Origin: Argyresthia goedartella
Lineage: Eukaryota; Arthropoda; Insecta; Lepidoptera; Argyresthiidae
Assembly (NCBI GenBank): GCA_949825045.1
Contig: OX463836.1
Span: forward strand, 10,061,829-10,125,828
Reading direction: 5' to 3'
Length of the DNA stretch: 64,000 nt
This document shows positions 43,005 through 55,396 of the stretch, in pieces. Every line of letters starts with the position of its first letter. Position 1 is the first letter of the stretch. The position numbers were made by a program, and so were the translations under genes. The notes under the pieces were generated by a model. The model did no database searches. It was not told where the DNA came from and saw only the letters and a list, made by a program, of their open reading frames with translations.

Positions 43005-43354
43005 ATAACCGATGTAAGGTTGTGTGTTATCTGTCAGTCAGTTTGGCGTTTTATTATCACAAAGACAGTGCCAGCTTTCATATTATATATTTATATATCT
43101 ACACACTGTACGTTGCACAAAGATCATTCGAGCCAGGTGCCAACATAGCTCGCCCGAGCAGTTAATAAACTCGAATGCGTTGTGGGATTGTTTTATTTTT
43201 ATGTTGAAAAAAAAATGTGATAATTTCGGGAGACTTTTATATCGAGCGACCATAAACAAATAACGTCAACACGTTTACGAATGCAAGCTGACACTCTCAT
43301 CATCAGCTCAGATCAGAATACTCTTTATTTTCCGTAATTTGAGATTTAGAAGAA

Positions 43355-44178
43355 AGGTCAAGTGCGGGTCGGACTCGCACACGAAGGGTTCCGTACCACA
43401 GTGCAAGAAAACTCAAGCCGTAAAAATAATAAAACAAAAACAAAAAAAGAAAATAAGTCCGATTCGAACCCAGAACTTTGAGAAGACGCGAAATTTAAGA
43501 TCATATTTGAATCATGTTATGGTTTGTTATATCGGGGGTGGTGTTAAAATACTTCTCTTATATGGGTGGGACCCTCGTTACTTTATATTTTTTTTATTTT
43601 CTTTTTTATTACATCAACAAAAATCCACAGCCGTGCTTACATGTAATCTAAAAAAATGATCTTTGAATGAGGCCAATTATGGATTTAATTATATAAATAA
43701 ACAACATAGGAAATCAAAAAGAAGAAAAGATAAAGATAAAGGTTACCAAAACAACAGCATGAGTGCCTTACTTATGTCATGTGTGTGTAGGTTGTGTTTG
43801 TAATATGTATACTTGTAAATATATAATTGAATAAATACATTGTTTGTGTGTGTGTGTGTGTGCGTGGGAGGGGGGGGGAGGAGGAGGGGTTGGAGATGTT
43901 TTTATAGGTAAGGTTCATAAATTTTAGGTTTGTGAAGCTGAGACCAAAAACTAATATGCGGCGAACTCAATTAGATACTGGAAATTAAGTGGCGATGTTA
44001 TTTGGCAACAGAAATATACATTCTGTGAATATTTCAACTCTGTACTAATTACGGTTCATGAGATACGGACGAACGGACGGACAGACAGACGGAGGGTAGA
44101 CGGACAGACAGACGGACGGACAAACGGAGGCATACTAAATGGGGTCCCGTTTGGCACCTTCGGTTATGGAACGCTAAG
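43355..44178 (+). repeat. Lepidopteran-type dispersed repeat with inserted sequence
   Basis: Opens ggtcaagtgcgggtcggac and closes with gacagacggac runs and ttggcaccttcgg. The middle (about 43430-43990) is foreign and includes a GT run at 43841-43862 followed by a G-rich tract. Confidence 0.6.
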
Positions 44179-44699
44179 AAGATGTTATGGTCTAATGTCT
44201 CGCCTTATTGACACAACATACATTTAATAGAAGTAGGTATTCAGTGAATATAATGAGAGAGACATAATCTCTGTATGACTATTGCATGAAGAGTATGCAC
44301 ATATAATAAACTAATTAAGTATAACATGAAGATTACCCAGTTATGGTGTATATCTCCTGTAGCTCTATGTCGTCATCACTCATCATAAACTTGATTGTAA
44401 ACTAGATAAATCTAGATTTGACTAGATTAAACTTCTGATTTCCGGTTTTCCCCTACTACGGTTGCATTATTGCATTTAGCATATTATTAAAATTATTAAT
44501 ACAAAGACGCCATGCGGTCATGCGTCAAACAACATAACTTAATAAACATAGAATTAATTCTTAGAAATTGTTCAAATGTTAAATAAACTGTTGGAAAACC
44601 TATGGAAATAATAAAAGGAACGAATAAAAAACTATTTGAGCGAATTTCCTGAAATAAGCGCGCGCAAAGCTACTGATTTGCGCGACCACATTGCTGCAT

Positions 44700-45550
44700 G
44701 GTTTTGCCCAGGGTAGGTGAAGGATATAGGGGTTGAGCGAAGCAAATCCCCCTTTATTCTTTGTGTTAGGTTGATCATGTAAGAAGAACAAAATCCAACG
44801 CTCGTTTTGTATTTTATGTTACTCGAATAAAGGTTTTCAAGTAGTTTTTTTTTTTGGAAAATATTAAACTGCACATCAAAAATACTGATTTGCACAGCAA
44901 GTGAGCACAGTGAGCAAAGCGAAGCCCGCTTTATCCTTCAAGTTAGGTTGAACATGCAAGAACAACAAAAAATACTTAAAACATAAACTTGAGTACACAT
45001 AATAGTAGTTTATGTGACTGCTACATAATGGAGGGCATTAAAACCCGAGAGTGAAATAATATCACTCGAGAGTTTTAATGCCTAATTATGTACAGTTACA
45101 TACACTAGTTTATCTACACACATATCATAAGCTCTCTTTGATGTGTTCAGGAACAGTAAGTTTGACCGGCATTGTGGCTCTGCAGTTGTTTAGCTTGTTC
45201 TGTAGTACCAACTTCATGCAGGCGGGCGTCGGCGTTCGAAATTTAAATGTCAGTACCAAATTCACAGAAAAACTAGGGGCGGCACGCAGTCGGGCGTCGG
45301 CGTTCGAAATTTGAATGTCATAATATGTAGAAAAACTACACATTATGGTCATAATGTGTAATTTTTCAGATAAGAAATTAGTTTTTACCAAATAGTTTAA
45401 CATTATGCTGATCGTAACGTCCGGTTTTCGTACTCATTAAAGAGGGTTTATGATACGTGTGTAGATAAAATATTTAAAACATAACAAGTGTTTTGCTGAT
45501 CCTTTTTTGCTGTGCAAATCAGTATTTTTTCATGTGAGATTAAATACTGG
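44700..45550 (-). repeat. Core-sharing repeat form 2, interrupted by a compound unit
   Basis: 44700-44790 is a partial core. 44855-44995 and 45470-45548 are the two sides of a form 2 copy (tips aaatattaaactgcacatc and gattaaatactgg). Between them, 45000-45467 holds the palindromic module and a 357-base unit (45111-45467) of the 24-26 kb family. The aata[ct]ttaaaacata text occurs on both sides of the insert. Confidence 0.7.
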
Positions 45551-45884
45551 CCTTTTTTTATTTCTTGTTCGCGCAGTTCAGTAATTTTATCAGGCGAAGC
45601 CAGATTTCACGTCACGCTCATTTTTGTCGCTATTCAGTAATTCAGTCAGGCAAAACCAGTATTTTTGCCAAGCAAACACTGGATTTACAGTCATACGTTT
45701 AAATACTACTCGTAAACTTGTTATGATAAAATGTCTGTATATAATATGGTTGACCACATCATGAAATCATAAATTGTATCACGGCCGCGACATATCTATT
45801 ATATTTAAATTGCAAGAACGATAAAAAAATGCTATAGTGCTGTTTTTGTCATTTATTACCGTATTGTTCATAATAAATAAATTA

Positions 45885-46207
45885 GATTAGCCCATTACTG
45901 TCCCCACCGATGGGCGCTAGCCTTTACCCGGATACGAGGAGATTGAGCCATACTCCACCCCGCTGGCTCAGTGCGGGTTGATATAGGGGTGTCGGGCTAG
46001 TGGCCAACCCGACTGCCAGAAGTTATCAAGCTGCCCTATTAGGGCCTCCGACACAGCTCCACGACTACAACCACCAACTAGTGATAGTAGCCGGGAGCTA
46101 CAGCTTAACGTGCCATCCGAAACACGGTAGCCTCTGAAACAAATGCCGCACAAAAACGGACACCCATCCAGTACCCGTCTCGGCGAGATGTTGTTAAACG
46201 CGCGATC
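45885..46207 (-). repeat. 5S rRNA-like SINE
   Basis: From 46207 leftward the head has aacaacatctcgccg and gggtactggatgggtg, like the 5S rRNA internal control region (GTTAAGC.ACATC ... AGTACTTGGATGGGTGACC). The body has ggcacgttaagctgt. A second copy is at 48891-49040. Confidence 0.55.
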
Positions 46208-46444
46208 AGTATTGTATTGTAAATACTCAGTTGTATTGTTGTTTTTATTTTATTTCACAAGGCAGCTCATGACCTTATTCTACGAAGTCAACTCTAGCAC
46301 TCGCGTACGTCGACAAAGAAAATTCGTGGGCAAATACAATACCTACGTAGTGATTTTCAAATGTACTGTCCGTATAAAAAACTGTACATTGTTTTGGAGG
46401 TATGCCCTGTATGGTATCATCTACGATAATGTAAATATTTGTTC

Positions 46445-47035
46445 CTAACGATGATGGAGAACATCGTGAGGACACCTTGGTATCCCTGTCACAGTTGGTT
46501 GGTTAAAACAAGCACTTAACTAACTCTCTAGACCGTTAATTAAATACCGACGTTTCGCCAAGTCACAAAAATTCCGTCAGACAAGTGAGTGAACGTAACG
46601 TAAAACGAATTGTCTAAACGTTCCTAGGCTACAAGACATATAATACAATATAAATATGTTTTTATATGTACTTAAGTTTATGTTTTAAGTATTTTTGTTG
46701 TTCTTACATGTTCAACCTAACGCGAAGGTTAAAGGGGGCTTCGCTTTGCTCACCCCCTTTACCCTTCACATCACATAAGCTACCGCAATGTTTTGCCCTG
46801 ATATAAAATGTGTTAATCAGCAGTTGTCATGACACCATATTGTTTTCCAATACGCGGCTTTCGGTAAACGTTTTCGACGATGCTTGATTTAAATCAAAAT
46901 GCTAGTGACTTGGTTAAACGTCAGTATTTAATTATCGGTCTAGAGAGTTAGTTAAGTGTCTGATTTAACCAACCAACTGCGACATCTCCTTAGCTACAGC
47001 GATAGGCTAGCCCCCTGTCACTGCCTAAATTTTGC
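46445..47035 (+). repeat. SINE body (family of 53452) split by a TIR element
   Basis: 46449-46480 (atggagaacatcgtgagg) and 46985-47028 (gcgataggctagccccctgtc) are successive parts of the SINE body, separated by about 500 foreign bases. Confidence 0.65.
46487..46984. mobile_element. TIR DNA element, about 490 bases
   Basis: Long inverted ends of about 80 bases: cagttggttggttaaa at 46492 and its inverse ending at 46979, continuing through cacttaactaactctctagacc. Similarity may start at TGTC(A/G). A core-sharing repeat (46665-46815) lies inside. No clear target duplication and no transposase. Confidence 0.75.
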
Positions 47036-47399
47036 AGCTTTGTTTCAGCGCATGGGAAAATTGGATTTGTTTATATGGGGAAGTAATGATTTGCTATCAG
47101 GGATATGAAAATTCATATTTTAAGACACAGACTTAGTCGCGGCCAAGAGCTAGTTCATTCTAATGCGAATGAAATATACGTAATTTCGGTGAAATCAGAT
47201 AAGTTTCATATCACTCTCTAATGATGTGTGAATAACATGATTTTCAGTGTTGGGTTCACATCAGAGTAAGGTTAACGGATAAAGGCCCAATCAAAGAAAT
47301 TGATAGTTAACTTATTATAAATACAAATAATAATAAAAAATTAGTGCGCCTTTGTTAATTTTTTATACATAAAAGTTTTCCTTTGTCTTAGTTGTGCAA

Positions 47400-47645
47400 A
47401 TGTAGAACAAATAATTCACCGAGTTAAAAAGTCCTTATCAAAACTTTTGCTGCACGGAAACACAAACCAAAACGTCATCTGCGTCAAGGGACTATCTCTA
47501 AAGTGTGACCTACCAATCAAAACAAGAATCATCAAAATCGGTTTAGAATTGACGGAGTAATCGCGAAACAAACAAAAAAACAAACAAAGACAGACGAATT
47601 GAGAACCTCCTCCTTTTTGAAGTCGGCTGAAAATAACACGAAATT
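47400..47645 (+). repeat. Dispersed repeat ending in gaacctcctcctttttgaagtcggctg
   Basis: The terminal text, preceded by gcgaaacaaacaaa runs, is a very common 3' end in lepidopteran genomes. Family not named here. Confidence 0.55.
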
Positions 47646-47659
47646 GCTGGCAGAGATCT

Positions 47660-48015
47660 TGAAGAATTCTGTGGTGTTGCGGTCGACGCTGCGCTTCCGA
47701 AGCGAGAGGTCCCGGACTCGAATCCCGGCCGGGGAGGAAGAAAAAAAAAACAGGTCTTGGATGTTTACTTGTTTGTGACGTCGCTGTTTCAGGTTCTCAC
47801 GACACAGGGTATCCTAGTGTGGGGCCAGAATGTATGAGCCTGTATGTAAATATTAGTGTTTATCATCTTTAGGTACCTGATGTTTTGGAATAGTACTTGA
47901 TACGGAGGTAACCTTCATATCTGCGGCGACGATTGGCTAACACCCTGTCGTGCAAAATGGAGTAATAAATGATTGGCAACACGTAGGCACCATTGTGCCT
48001 GTGCCACCTTGAGTA
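47660..48015 (+). repeat. tRNA-derived SINE plus a second SINE body fragment
   Basis: 47668-47870 has an A-box relic and B box (GACTCGAATCCC), an A run and the gggtatcctagtgtgggg body. 47900-48010 (gctgcggcgacg-like, gcaaaatggagtaat) is a piece of the 53452 SINE family. Confidence 0.7.
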
Positions 48016-48385
48016 ACAATAAAAATGTGAACTTGCAAAAAATGTAACACATAACACATAACAAAACAAACGACCAATCCTATATATTTTTGTCTTAATC
48101 AAGTGTTGAACAGGAGTTTATTTTTTGTGGTAAGACTCCTAAAGTCGCTTACTCTTTCATTAGGTAGGTATCTATATACGTCAAAAATATCGAAACTAAT
48201 ATATCTATCGAATATATCCATATATCAAAGACGAGAGAAAGTCTTATAAATCGATGAACCGCGGCTGCTCGCACGAAAAAGCATGACTCATTGTCACGTT
48301 CCGCCTGAGCCGAGAGTGCAAGCGAGAGCGCGGAACAAGCGATAGAGAGGCACAAACGGCCTAATGGTGAACATTCCTGATATTA

Positions 48386-48572
48386 TTCTGAGGAATAATT
48401 ATCATGATTACGACCAGTACCAAAGTGCCGTGCTATGTAAACGGACCTTTATCTTAAATATCTTATTAAATTAAGTAGGTATATAAAACAAAAAACATGA
48501 ATTCTGAGGAATAATTATCATGAACTACTCTACGACCAGTACCAAAGTGCCGTGCTGTGTAAAAGGACCTTA
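48386..48572. repeat. Direct duplication of about 65 bases
   Basis: The text from attctgaggaataattatc to ggacctt occurs at 48386-48450 and 48499-48572. The second copy has a short insertion. Confidence 0.7.
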
Positions 48573-48890
48573 ATAACTTTTTAATGACCTCACAATAGTC
48601 AGGGGGCGGTTCTATGAAAATTGTATGGCACTATACAGGCTGTAGCAAAAATAAATACCTAATCTTGTTTTGGAACATCTTCGATTGTTAGGGACATCAT
48701 TCCGAACAACTATTACTATGAAACCCAGGGTTCGCAAAAATCCGATTTTTATAATAAATATAAAAAAATCCGTTGTACGTTTTAAAAGTGGTTTAAACTG
48801 TCAAAAGCTAGTCACACGTAATTTACAGGTGAGCTTAACTTCTAACTTGCGATAAGATTGCTATTTCAGGAAAATAATCCCAAAAAAATG

Positions 48891-49040
48891 CAATCCGGTC
48901 GAGTTAAGCGACATCTGACTAAGCTGGGTACTGGATGGGTTTCCAGTTTCTATGTGGTTTTTGTTTCGGGTGCTTCCGTGTTTTGCATGACACGTTAAGG
49001 TGTCGATAGCGGCTACCTTGATTTTCCAGTAAACATCAAT
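48891..49040 (+). repeat. 5S rRNA-like SINE, second copy
   Basis: gtcgagttaagcgacatctg and gggtactggatgggt match the 5S internal promoter pattern better than the 46 kb copy. It is followed by tgacacgttaaggtgtcg as in that copy. Confidence 0.6.
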
Positions 49041-50330
49041 CTACTCAATTTCTAGTTCAATATTAATGGAAAATATTGCTTGCTGTCCTCGGTATATAGT
49101 TTTGACATTTTTGAGTTTCGTTTGTTAATATAATTATACTATCTTATATAGTGCCTAGTGCATAGAAATATTTATCACTTAGGTAGTTGATAATATTCAG
49201 ACTCTTGTTTTGTAAGTGTAATTAATTGTAAACAAGTTCATAAATAGAACGTGTGTGCCAAGAGGGTGGCGCAATCATCTACTCTTCGGTAAACCGGTAA
49301 CTAAATTAACAGTGTTGCCAGACAAAAATACAACATTTTTATTTAAAACGGAAATAACTATTTGGTAGGCAAGAACAAATTCTGTTGACTTTCTCGAGTC
49401 CCGCCTGCCATACTCGCACCTTAGACAAGGCATGTACTCCTAAGTCTCTCAGTCGACGTCGACAGAGAGTCAAAATAGACATGCTGGGCGATAGCTGTCA
49501 GAAAACCCCACATTCAATTTGACTCGCACGAGCCACTTGAAATCGTACGTGGTTCGAAACAAAGAACTTCGCGGGAAACAAATGATGCTGTTTCATTTAT
49601 TGTAATGAATAGGTACCTACAGGTAGAACTTAAGTATTCATAAATTAAAGAAGATAATGGGATACATCTTTGTCATGTTAATTTATGTGAGATGAATAGG
49701 AACGCCATACTCGCCTCTTCTGGACGTTTTTATACGACTTCACTTAACCCTTTATAAGGCATAAGAAAAATATTTTTTTAGAGTTTATTACAAAGCCATA
49801 AGGTTGAAAATATGGTGGCAATATAGTGGACAGAGCCTTACAAAGGGACTAAAAAGGAGGAGATTTACAATACAATTTTGTAAGGATCTATGTTTTTTTT
49901 CTTTTATGTCTGTTGATCGCTTTGTCCAAGACGGATAGACCGATTTGAAAAATGTTTTTTTTTGCTTACGACAGGTCCCATTGACATTAGGTCAGGATCT
50001 GACGATTGTATCCCTGAGGAATCGAGGGTACTCTTCAAAAAATATTGGCAAAATTATAGCGATTTTTGATTTTCATAGCAACTCGTGCATTTACTCTTGG
50101 GAAGCATCATCTTGTGAAATTAAACTGATGATAAATACCGCAGATGGCAACCAGAACAGCTCCACTGATTGCCAGAGGGGAAAGGAGGACATCGCGGAGG
50201 GGGTGACGTCCCGCATACCTTCCGCACACCCGCAAAGGCCCTGTCATAGACCTGCGCAAGTCTGCATCGAACCTGTTTATCGATTTCGATCTTGCTAACG
50301 TCGAAATTGTGTTTTTAAAACGGCATCGGC
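49041..50330. other. No gene recognised; GC-rich block at 50150-50290
   Basis: Mostly AT-rich. 50150-50290 is GC-rich with open frames on both strands that I cannot assign. It lacks clear exon borders and may be a piece of an unknown repeat. Confidence 0.3.
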
Positions 50331-50377
50331 TGCCGCTTCGTAAAAAACTCATAAAAATCCAAGACCTGAGGATATTT

Positions 50378-50458
50378 TTTTCTGTATCCCCAGCCGAGAT
50401 TCGAACCCGGGACCTCGCATGGTAGGCAGAGCCACAACCGCAGCGCCACAGAGGTCGA
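50378..50458 (-). repeat. tRNA-derived SINE head (family of 30510)
   Basis: On the minus strand A box TGGCGCTGCGG and B box GGTTCGAATCTCGG, directly beside the next element. Confidence 0.7.
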
Positions 50459-50890
50459 CTTAAGGCCCAAGATCACACAAAACCACTGAAGAGAGCTTTG
50501 GAAAAAAAAAAACAATAAATTCATCGGTCTCAAAAAAAAATGTTATTCACAAAGAGATCATCTAGTTTAAATACTATGTCGTTACGCGATTGGATTAATT
50601 TGGCCCGATCGTGAAAAAACCTGAACATAGTCTATATTTAAAAGAAGATACAGTAATTTTAATGTAAAAATACCGATTTTTTTCTCATAATTTTATACCA
50701 AAATCCTTAAATTTTATCAATTAGCTTATTTCCATTTTTCAGTAAATTCGAAAAAACACCTAATTTTTAAGTATCCGGGCGGCCCGACGCTATTCCGCGC
50801 CGCCCGCTACCCCGCCAGTTCCGCTACCCCGCCAGGAGACGACGGGCGAATGCGGCGCCCCTCACCTCAACAGCCAGAACTGGGCCTATG
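50459..50890 (-). mobile_element. Non-autonomous element, inverse copy of 31880-32330
   Basis: TTAAGGCCCAAGATC at one end and CAGAACTGGGCCT at the other, with the same GC-rich head (50785-50860) and AT-rich body. The TTAA after the right end is changed. Confidence 0.65.
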
Positions 50891-51149
50891 ATATGGAATT
50901 AAACTGAAGGACCAAGAAGGAGAACTATCTTCTGTATCTTTTGCTACTTGCTGTCTTTTCTATGGGTCCAAAAATGCTCTAATATGACACAATCCGACCT
51001 GTAGAAGTTTTCATATTGACACAAAGAGTGCCTATAACTGCAATGGAACTGCAAATTCTGTAGAAGTGCCGTCCAGAACAGCTGATCCAAACACTTTGAG
51101 TTTTTCATCGAGGACTGCTATAGCATTCGCTGTCCGCGATAGTGTTAAT

Positions 51150-51490
51150 TAAGTTTGGCAACAAATATAATGACCACCAAAATAATTTTATCCTATCCAA
51201 AATGGGTAAACGATCACCAAAAGTTGCAGAAAATATCAGGGCAAAATACTGCGGTAGCTTAGGTGAAGGGTAAAGGGGGTGAGCGAAGCGAATCGCCCTT
51301 TATCCTTCATTTTAGGTTGAACATTTAAGAACACCAAAAATTCTTAAAACATAAACTTAAGTACACAAAACATAAAAAGAAGTTTGGTGATCATTTATAC
51401 AAACACCATTTGATGGTCGTATACTAATTCTGGCGGTCGTTTCGAATTTATTGGTAGTAAAATAGGTGCGTTATTGGTGATCGTTTAAAC
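51150..51490 (-). repeat. Core-sharing repeat, form 1
   Basis: Carries gatcaccaaaagttgcag, the core with ggtagcttaggtgaaggg, and ttggtgatcattt ... ggtgatcgtttaaac. It is the best uninterrupted form 1 copy along with 62440-62755. Confidence 0.75.
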
Positions 51491-51716
51491 ATTTTTGAGA
51501 TAAAAAACTGCGTCGCCTACGCAGTACGCTAAAAAAGCCTTTTGTAAATCTCAAGTTTCGCAAAATAAGAGTTAATAGCAGACTAGCTTGTTGATCATGA
51601 ATCTCAGCAGGTAGTCGAAATGGGCCATGCTGAAAAAATACGTGCTACTTTTTTAGGCTATTTTATTAGCCTATTTTAGGAAATTAATTTAAATATTTCG
51701 GAAAGTATTATTATTT

Positions 51717-52092
51717 TATCTACACACGTATCATAAACCCTCTTCACTGCGTCCAAAATCCACACGTTAATGTTACCAGCATAATGTTATACTACTTAAT
51801 AAAAACTCAACTATTCTTATCTGAATATTTATTGATGCATTATAGCATGTATCAATTTTCGACTAATTATGACATATTTTGAACGCCGATGCCCACCTGC
51901 GGGCCGTCCCTAGTTTGTCTGTGAAGTTGGTACTACTGAACAAGCTGAAAAAGTGCAGAGCAATTATCAATGCCACCATGCCGGTCGCACATGCGGTTCC
52001 TAAACACATCAAAGAGAGCTTATGAGATGTGTGTAGATAAACTAGTGTGTGTAATTGTACATAATTAGGCATTAAGTATCAGTCACATAAAC
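51717..52092. repeat. Compound inverted-repeat unit plus module stub
   Basis: 51717-52039 has the TATCTACACACGTATCATAA start and gtgtgtagata end. A cut-down palindromic module (taattaggcattaa ... cagtcacataaacc) follows. Confidence 0.75.
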
Positions 52093-52554
52093 CACTATTT
52101 CAATAAGTTTTAAAATAACACCCTCACTTGTCACTTGCTCACAGTTTTGGAACGGTTGAAATTGATGCTGGTTGTTTCCGATTATAAAACTAAAAAACTA
52201 ATCAATATTTGTTTACGTTCCGACTGACATCTGCGTTATCGACTGACAGGAAAACTGTTGATACTTGACAGTTTTACAGAACAGCCAACTTAATGGCGAA
52301 GGGAATTTGACAAACTACGCCATAGAGGATAAAATTAAGTAAGTACCTACATTATGTTTTTGACGGATATTTCGGTAATCCTGTAATATTTTGATTGATG
52401 GGAATAACGGAATTTAGTTCGGAACACAATTATCTCGAAATAGTTTTCTCAGTTTGGTACATTTGGATAAATATTTTTACATGGCCCATTTGATTTTTTT
52501 TGCTCAATAGAAAAGTCGGGTTCGTCTCAAACGATCATATGATCAGATTTTGGT

Positions 52555-52785
52555 GGAGACTTCAAACTTCAAACTTATTTATTTTTTATTCAAAATAGAT
52601 TCTTACGAACACTTTTTGAACCTCATTTGAATCTATATAATGCAAGAAAAACTACTACCCGAAAGTGTTATAGCAGCGGAGAAGAAGCGGCGCAAGAAAC
52701 TCGTACACAATTGGTGGACAATTATACAATAGATCAGATTCCACCACAATTTCATTTGGTTCAGAGTTCCTTTTGATCACGATAT
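52555..52785 (-). repeat. LINE 3' end fragment
   Basis: On the minus strand, gagtttcttgcgccgcttcttctcc-type text leads to an AT-rich UTR and a ttgaagtttgaagt tail. Confidence 0.55.
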
Positions 52786-53451
52786 CAGTTTCCACTCAAA
52801 AATAAATATATTTGCATAGATTTTAAATTTAAAATTAAAATTTAAATGTATGTTGTTAGGTATTTCATCGAAAAAGTAAGTTAAAGGTGAAATTTCAAGT
52901 TCCACTGTCGGGGTGCCCAGCTCGGCACAAATTGCAGTCGTGCAGTCCTGGGTTCGCAGCCAGAAGGGGTAGTGGGGTAAGATGTCAGTGAGGCAAGTTT
53001 TGCCCCCTACAATTAGTTTAAGTATCCATTTGAATTAAATTAAAAGGTCCTTAATATACTTTCACATACAGGTTGTCCCATGGCATGCCACATGGAGGGA
53101 AAGTAAACTAAATATTGTAGCTAGAACTATTAGAACTGTTCGCACAGTTTTTTTTTTAATCACCTTTGTTAACCGGGATTCGATCCCGCCGAATGTGGAA
53201 TAAAATTTTAATCTGTATTTGAATAAATAAAATTAACTATGGATTGTGGTATTTGAAGGGAAATTTTGTTAGCTTTCAACCTCTTTCAATATCATAACCA
53301 AGATTATTTACCTTGTGTCATGGAATGTAAAAAGAAAAGACATTTTTTTTTAAAACAAAACACCATATTGTGTCCCTAAAACAGATTAACGAAACTCTTT
53401 GCTTAAATAGATGTAACGTCAATTTTGGATTGCGTACCAGAGCTCCGTAAA

Positions 53452-53725
53452 AAGAGCTCCGTGGTCTACTGGGTTTCACGCTCACTTCTCAAACAGGAGA
53501 TGCAGGTTCGATTCCTGACCATGTACCGATGAGATAATTAATTTATCTTAAGTACATTATACGGACGTTCTAACGGTGATGGAAAACATCGTGAGGAAAC
53601 CTTCCTTACTCCATAGCTGCGGCGATGGGCTAGCCCCCTGTCACGCAAAATGGAGTATTGAGTAACTGGCTCAAAGTGGGCACAATTGTGCCTCTACCAC
53701 CCCGTATGGGAAAAGGCGTGACGCT
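53452..53725 (+). repeat. tRNA-derived SINE, nearly complete
   Basis: A box TGGTCTACTGGG, B box GGTTCGATTCC, and a body with aacatcgtgaggaaacc and gggctagccccctgtcacgc, ending near the cctctaccacccc text. Confidence 0.85.
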
Positions 53726-54490
53726 ATGTTATATGGATAGCGTACCCTTTTGTGGATGGTTTGGTTTCTTTGGTTTATTTATTACTGTACAGGTAATACT
53801 CGCCATGTATATAATAGTTTATCAGACAACAACGAACTATTCAATTGCACCGAAACAGCATCTGTCATAGTAATAACATAAACAAAGACTGAATATTTCA
53901 AATCGAAACTTACGGGAAAAGGTTATTTTATTTATAAAAATGGTCTCAGTGGGAAAAAATATAAAATTGCATTAGTAAGTCATTAGTATGCTATACAGAG
54001 TAAAATTTACACGAGAAATCATAAAAACTTAGGCGAATTCATCAGCTACCACAGATAAATATTTATTGATGTTATTTCGTAGATTTTCTTGTATTTTATT
54101 GTATATATTAGGGTTAGCGGAAGATTTTAAATAAGTTATCACTTCGACTTTGTGTTTCGATAATATTTAAACAGTGATTAGCTAATAGGCAAATACCAGT
54201 CTTCTAAAATATCGATAGCCGTTCTTATATCGTTACTTACCCCATCGCTGGTTGTCACTAAAATGGTACGCGTAAATATCCTGTCAAAACTATATTGTTT
54301 TCAGTCACACAAAGTAAAACGGTCGTATGAGTAAAGAGTGTCGGTATATTAACTATTGTTCATGGAAAATAGCCCTCCTCTGTTTACTTACTCTTAGGTC
54401 TTGAAACCCAATAAAAAGTTGGCGTTTATGAAAATTGGTCATCAGTCCAGTGTTTCACGTCACTGGAAACAATTAAGCTAAAAGAAAATG
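53726..54490. other. No gene seen
   Basis: AT-rich spacer without recognisable repeats or exons. Confidence 0.3.
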
Positions 54491-54519
54491 GAAACCACAC
54501 CTATAGAAACCTGAAGTCA

Positions 54520-54870
54520 TCATCCTAATCCAGCAAGGGTTATCTCCTGCATCTGAGCCAGTCTCGTGTCTCGAAGATATACAAGGAGGTTCAGGGTGAC
54601 TGGAAACTCAGTTTGAAGACCAGGGTTTGGATGACAGCGACGCCTTTCGGTAAGAGATGACCGATTTATTGTCACGCACCTCTCCGAAATTGACACCTGA
54701 CCGGCGTGGACGTCCAGCGGCAGCTCAGACAAGTTCGAGAGAAGCTTGTCAGCGAGTGGACAGCGAGGCGAAGGCTCAAAGAAGCGTACTTGACCCCAAA
54801 AAGGTCAGCCACAGGACATAAACTATCTCCAGCCCACCGACAAGCCCAGCTTCAGTTACCTCGCGATCGT
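54520..54870 (+). pseudogene. Tc1/mariner transposase N-terminal relic
   Basis: Across shifting frames, the plus strand gives a Tc1-type DNA-binding region: LSASGQR- and VSEWTARRRLKEAYL-like text, then KLSPAHRQAQ. That matches the second helix-turn-helix and the L...HR..R linker of Tc1 transposases. Frames change several times and no catalytic DDE part is left. A long-dead copy. Confidence 0.5.
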
Positions 54871-54976
54871 GATTTTTAAGGCATGTGTTTAAACGATTAC
54901 CAAAAAATTCGAAATGACTGCCAGAATTAGCAAATGATCACCAAACTGTGTTTGGATAAATGATCACCAAACACCT

Positions 54977-55396
54977 TTTTAGGGTTCCGTACCTAACGGG
55001 TAAGAACGGAACCCTATTACTAAGACTTGGCTGTCCGTCCGTCCGTCCGTCCGTCCGTCTGTCACCAGGCTGTATCTCAAGAACCTAGCTAGCTAGAGAG
55101 TTGAAATTTTCACAGATTATGTATTTATGTTGCCGCTATAACAACAAATACTAAAAAACAGGATAAAAGAAATATTTAAGGGGGCTCCCATACAATAATT
55201 CTTTTAATACCACATACAAACTTATGGATGCACCTGTTTACGTACATGGAGTTTGAAAGTAACCGCACCAATAACTTTGTAAACAATATTTTGCTGTGTA
55301 AAATCCAAACTATTCACTCCACACCATCGCTTCCATTGAACGGTGGTACGGAACCCTTCGTGCGCGATTTAGACTCGCACTTGACCGGTTTTTTAT
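54977..55396 (-). repeat. Lepidopteran-type dispersed repeat, inverse of 40872-41288
   Basis: Near-identical over its whole length, including the (GTCC)n run at 55031-55056. Confidence 0.8.

Noticed and set aside
3772..53520. Several tRNA-like A/B box pairs as true tRNA genes
   Set aside because: None shows a full cloverleaf with a paired acceptor stem. Most continue into shared SINE bodies.
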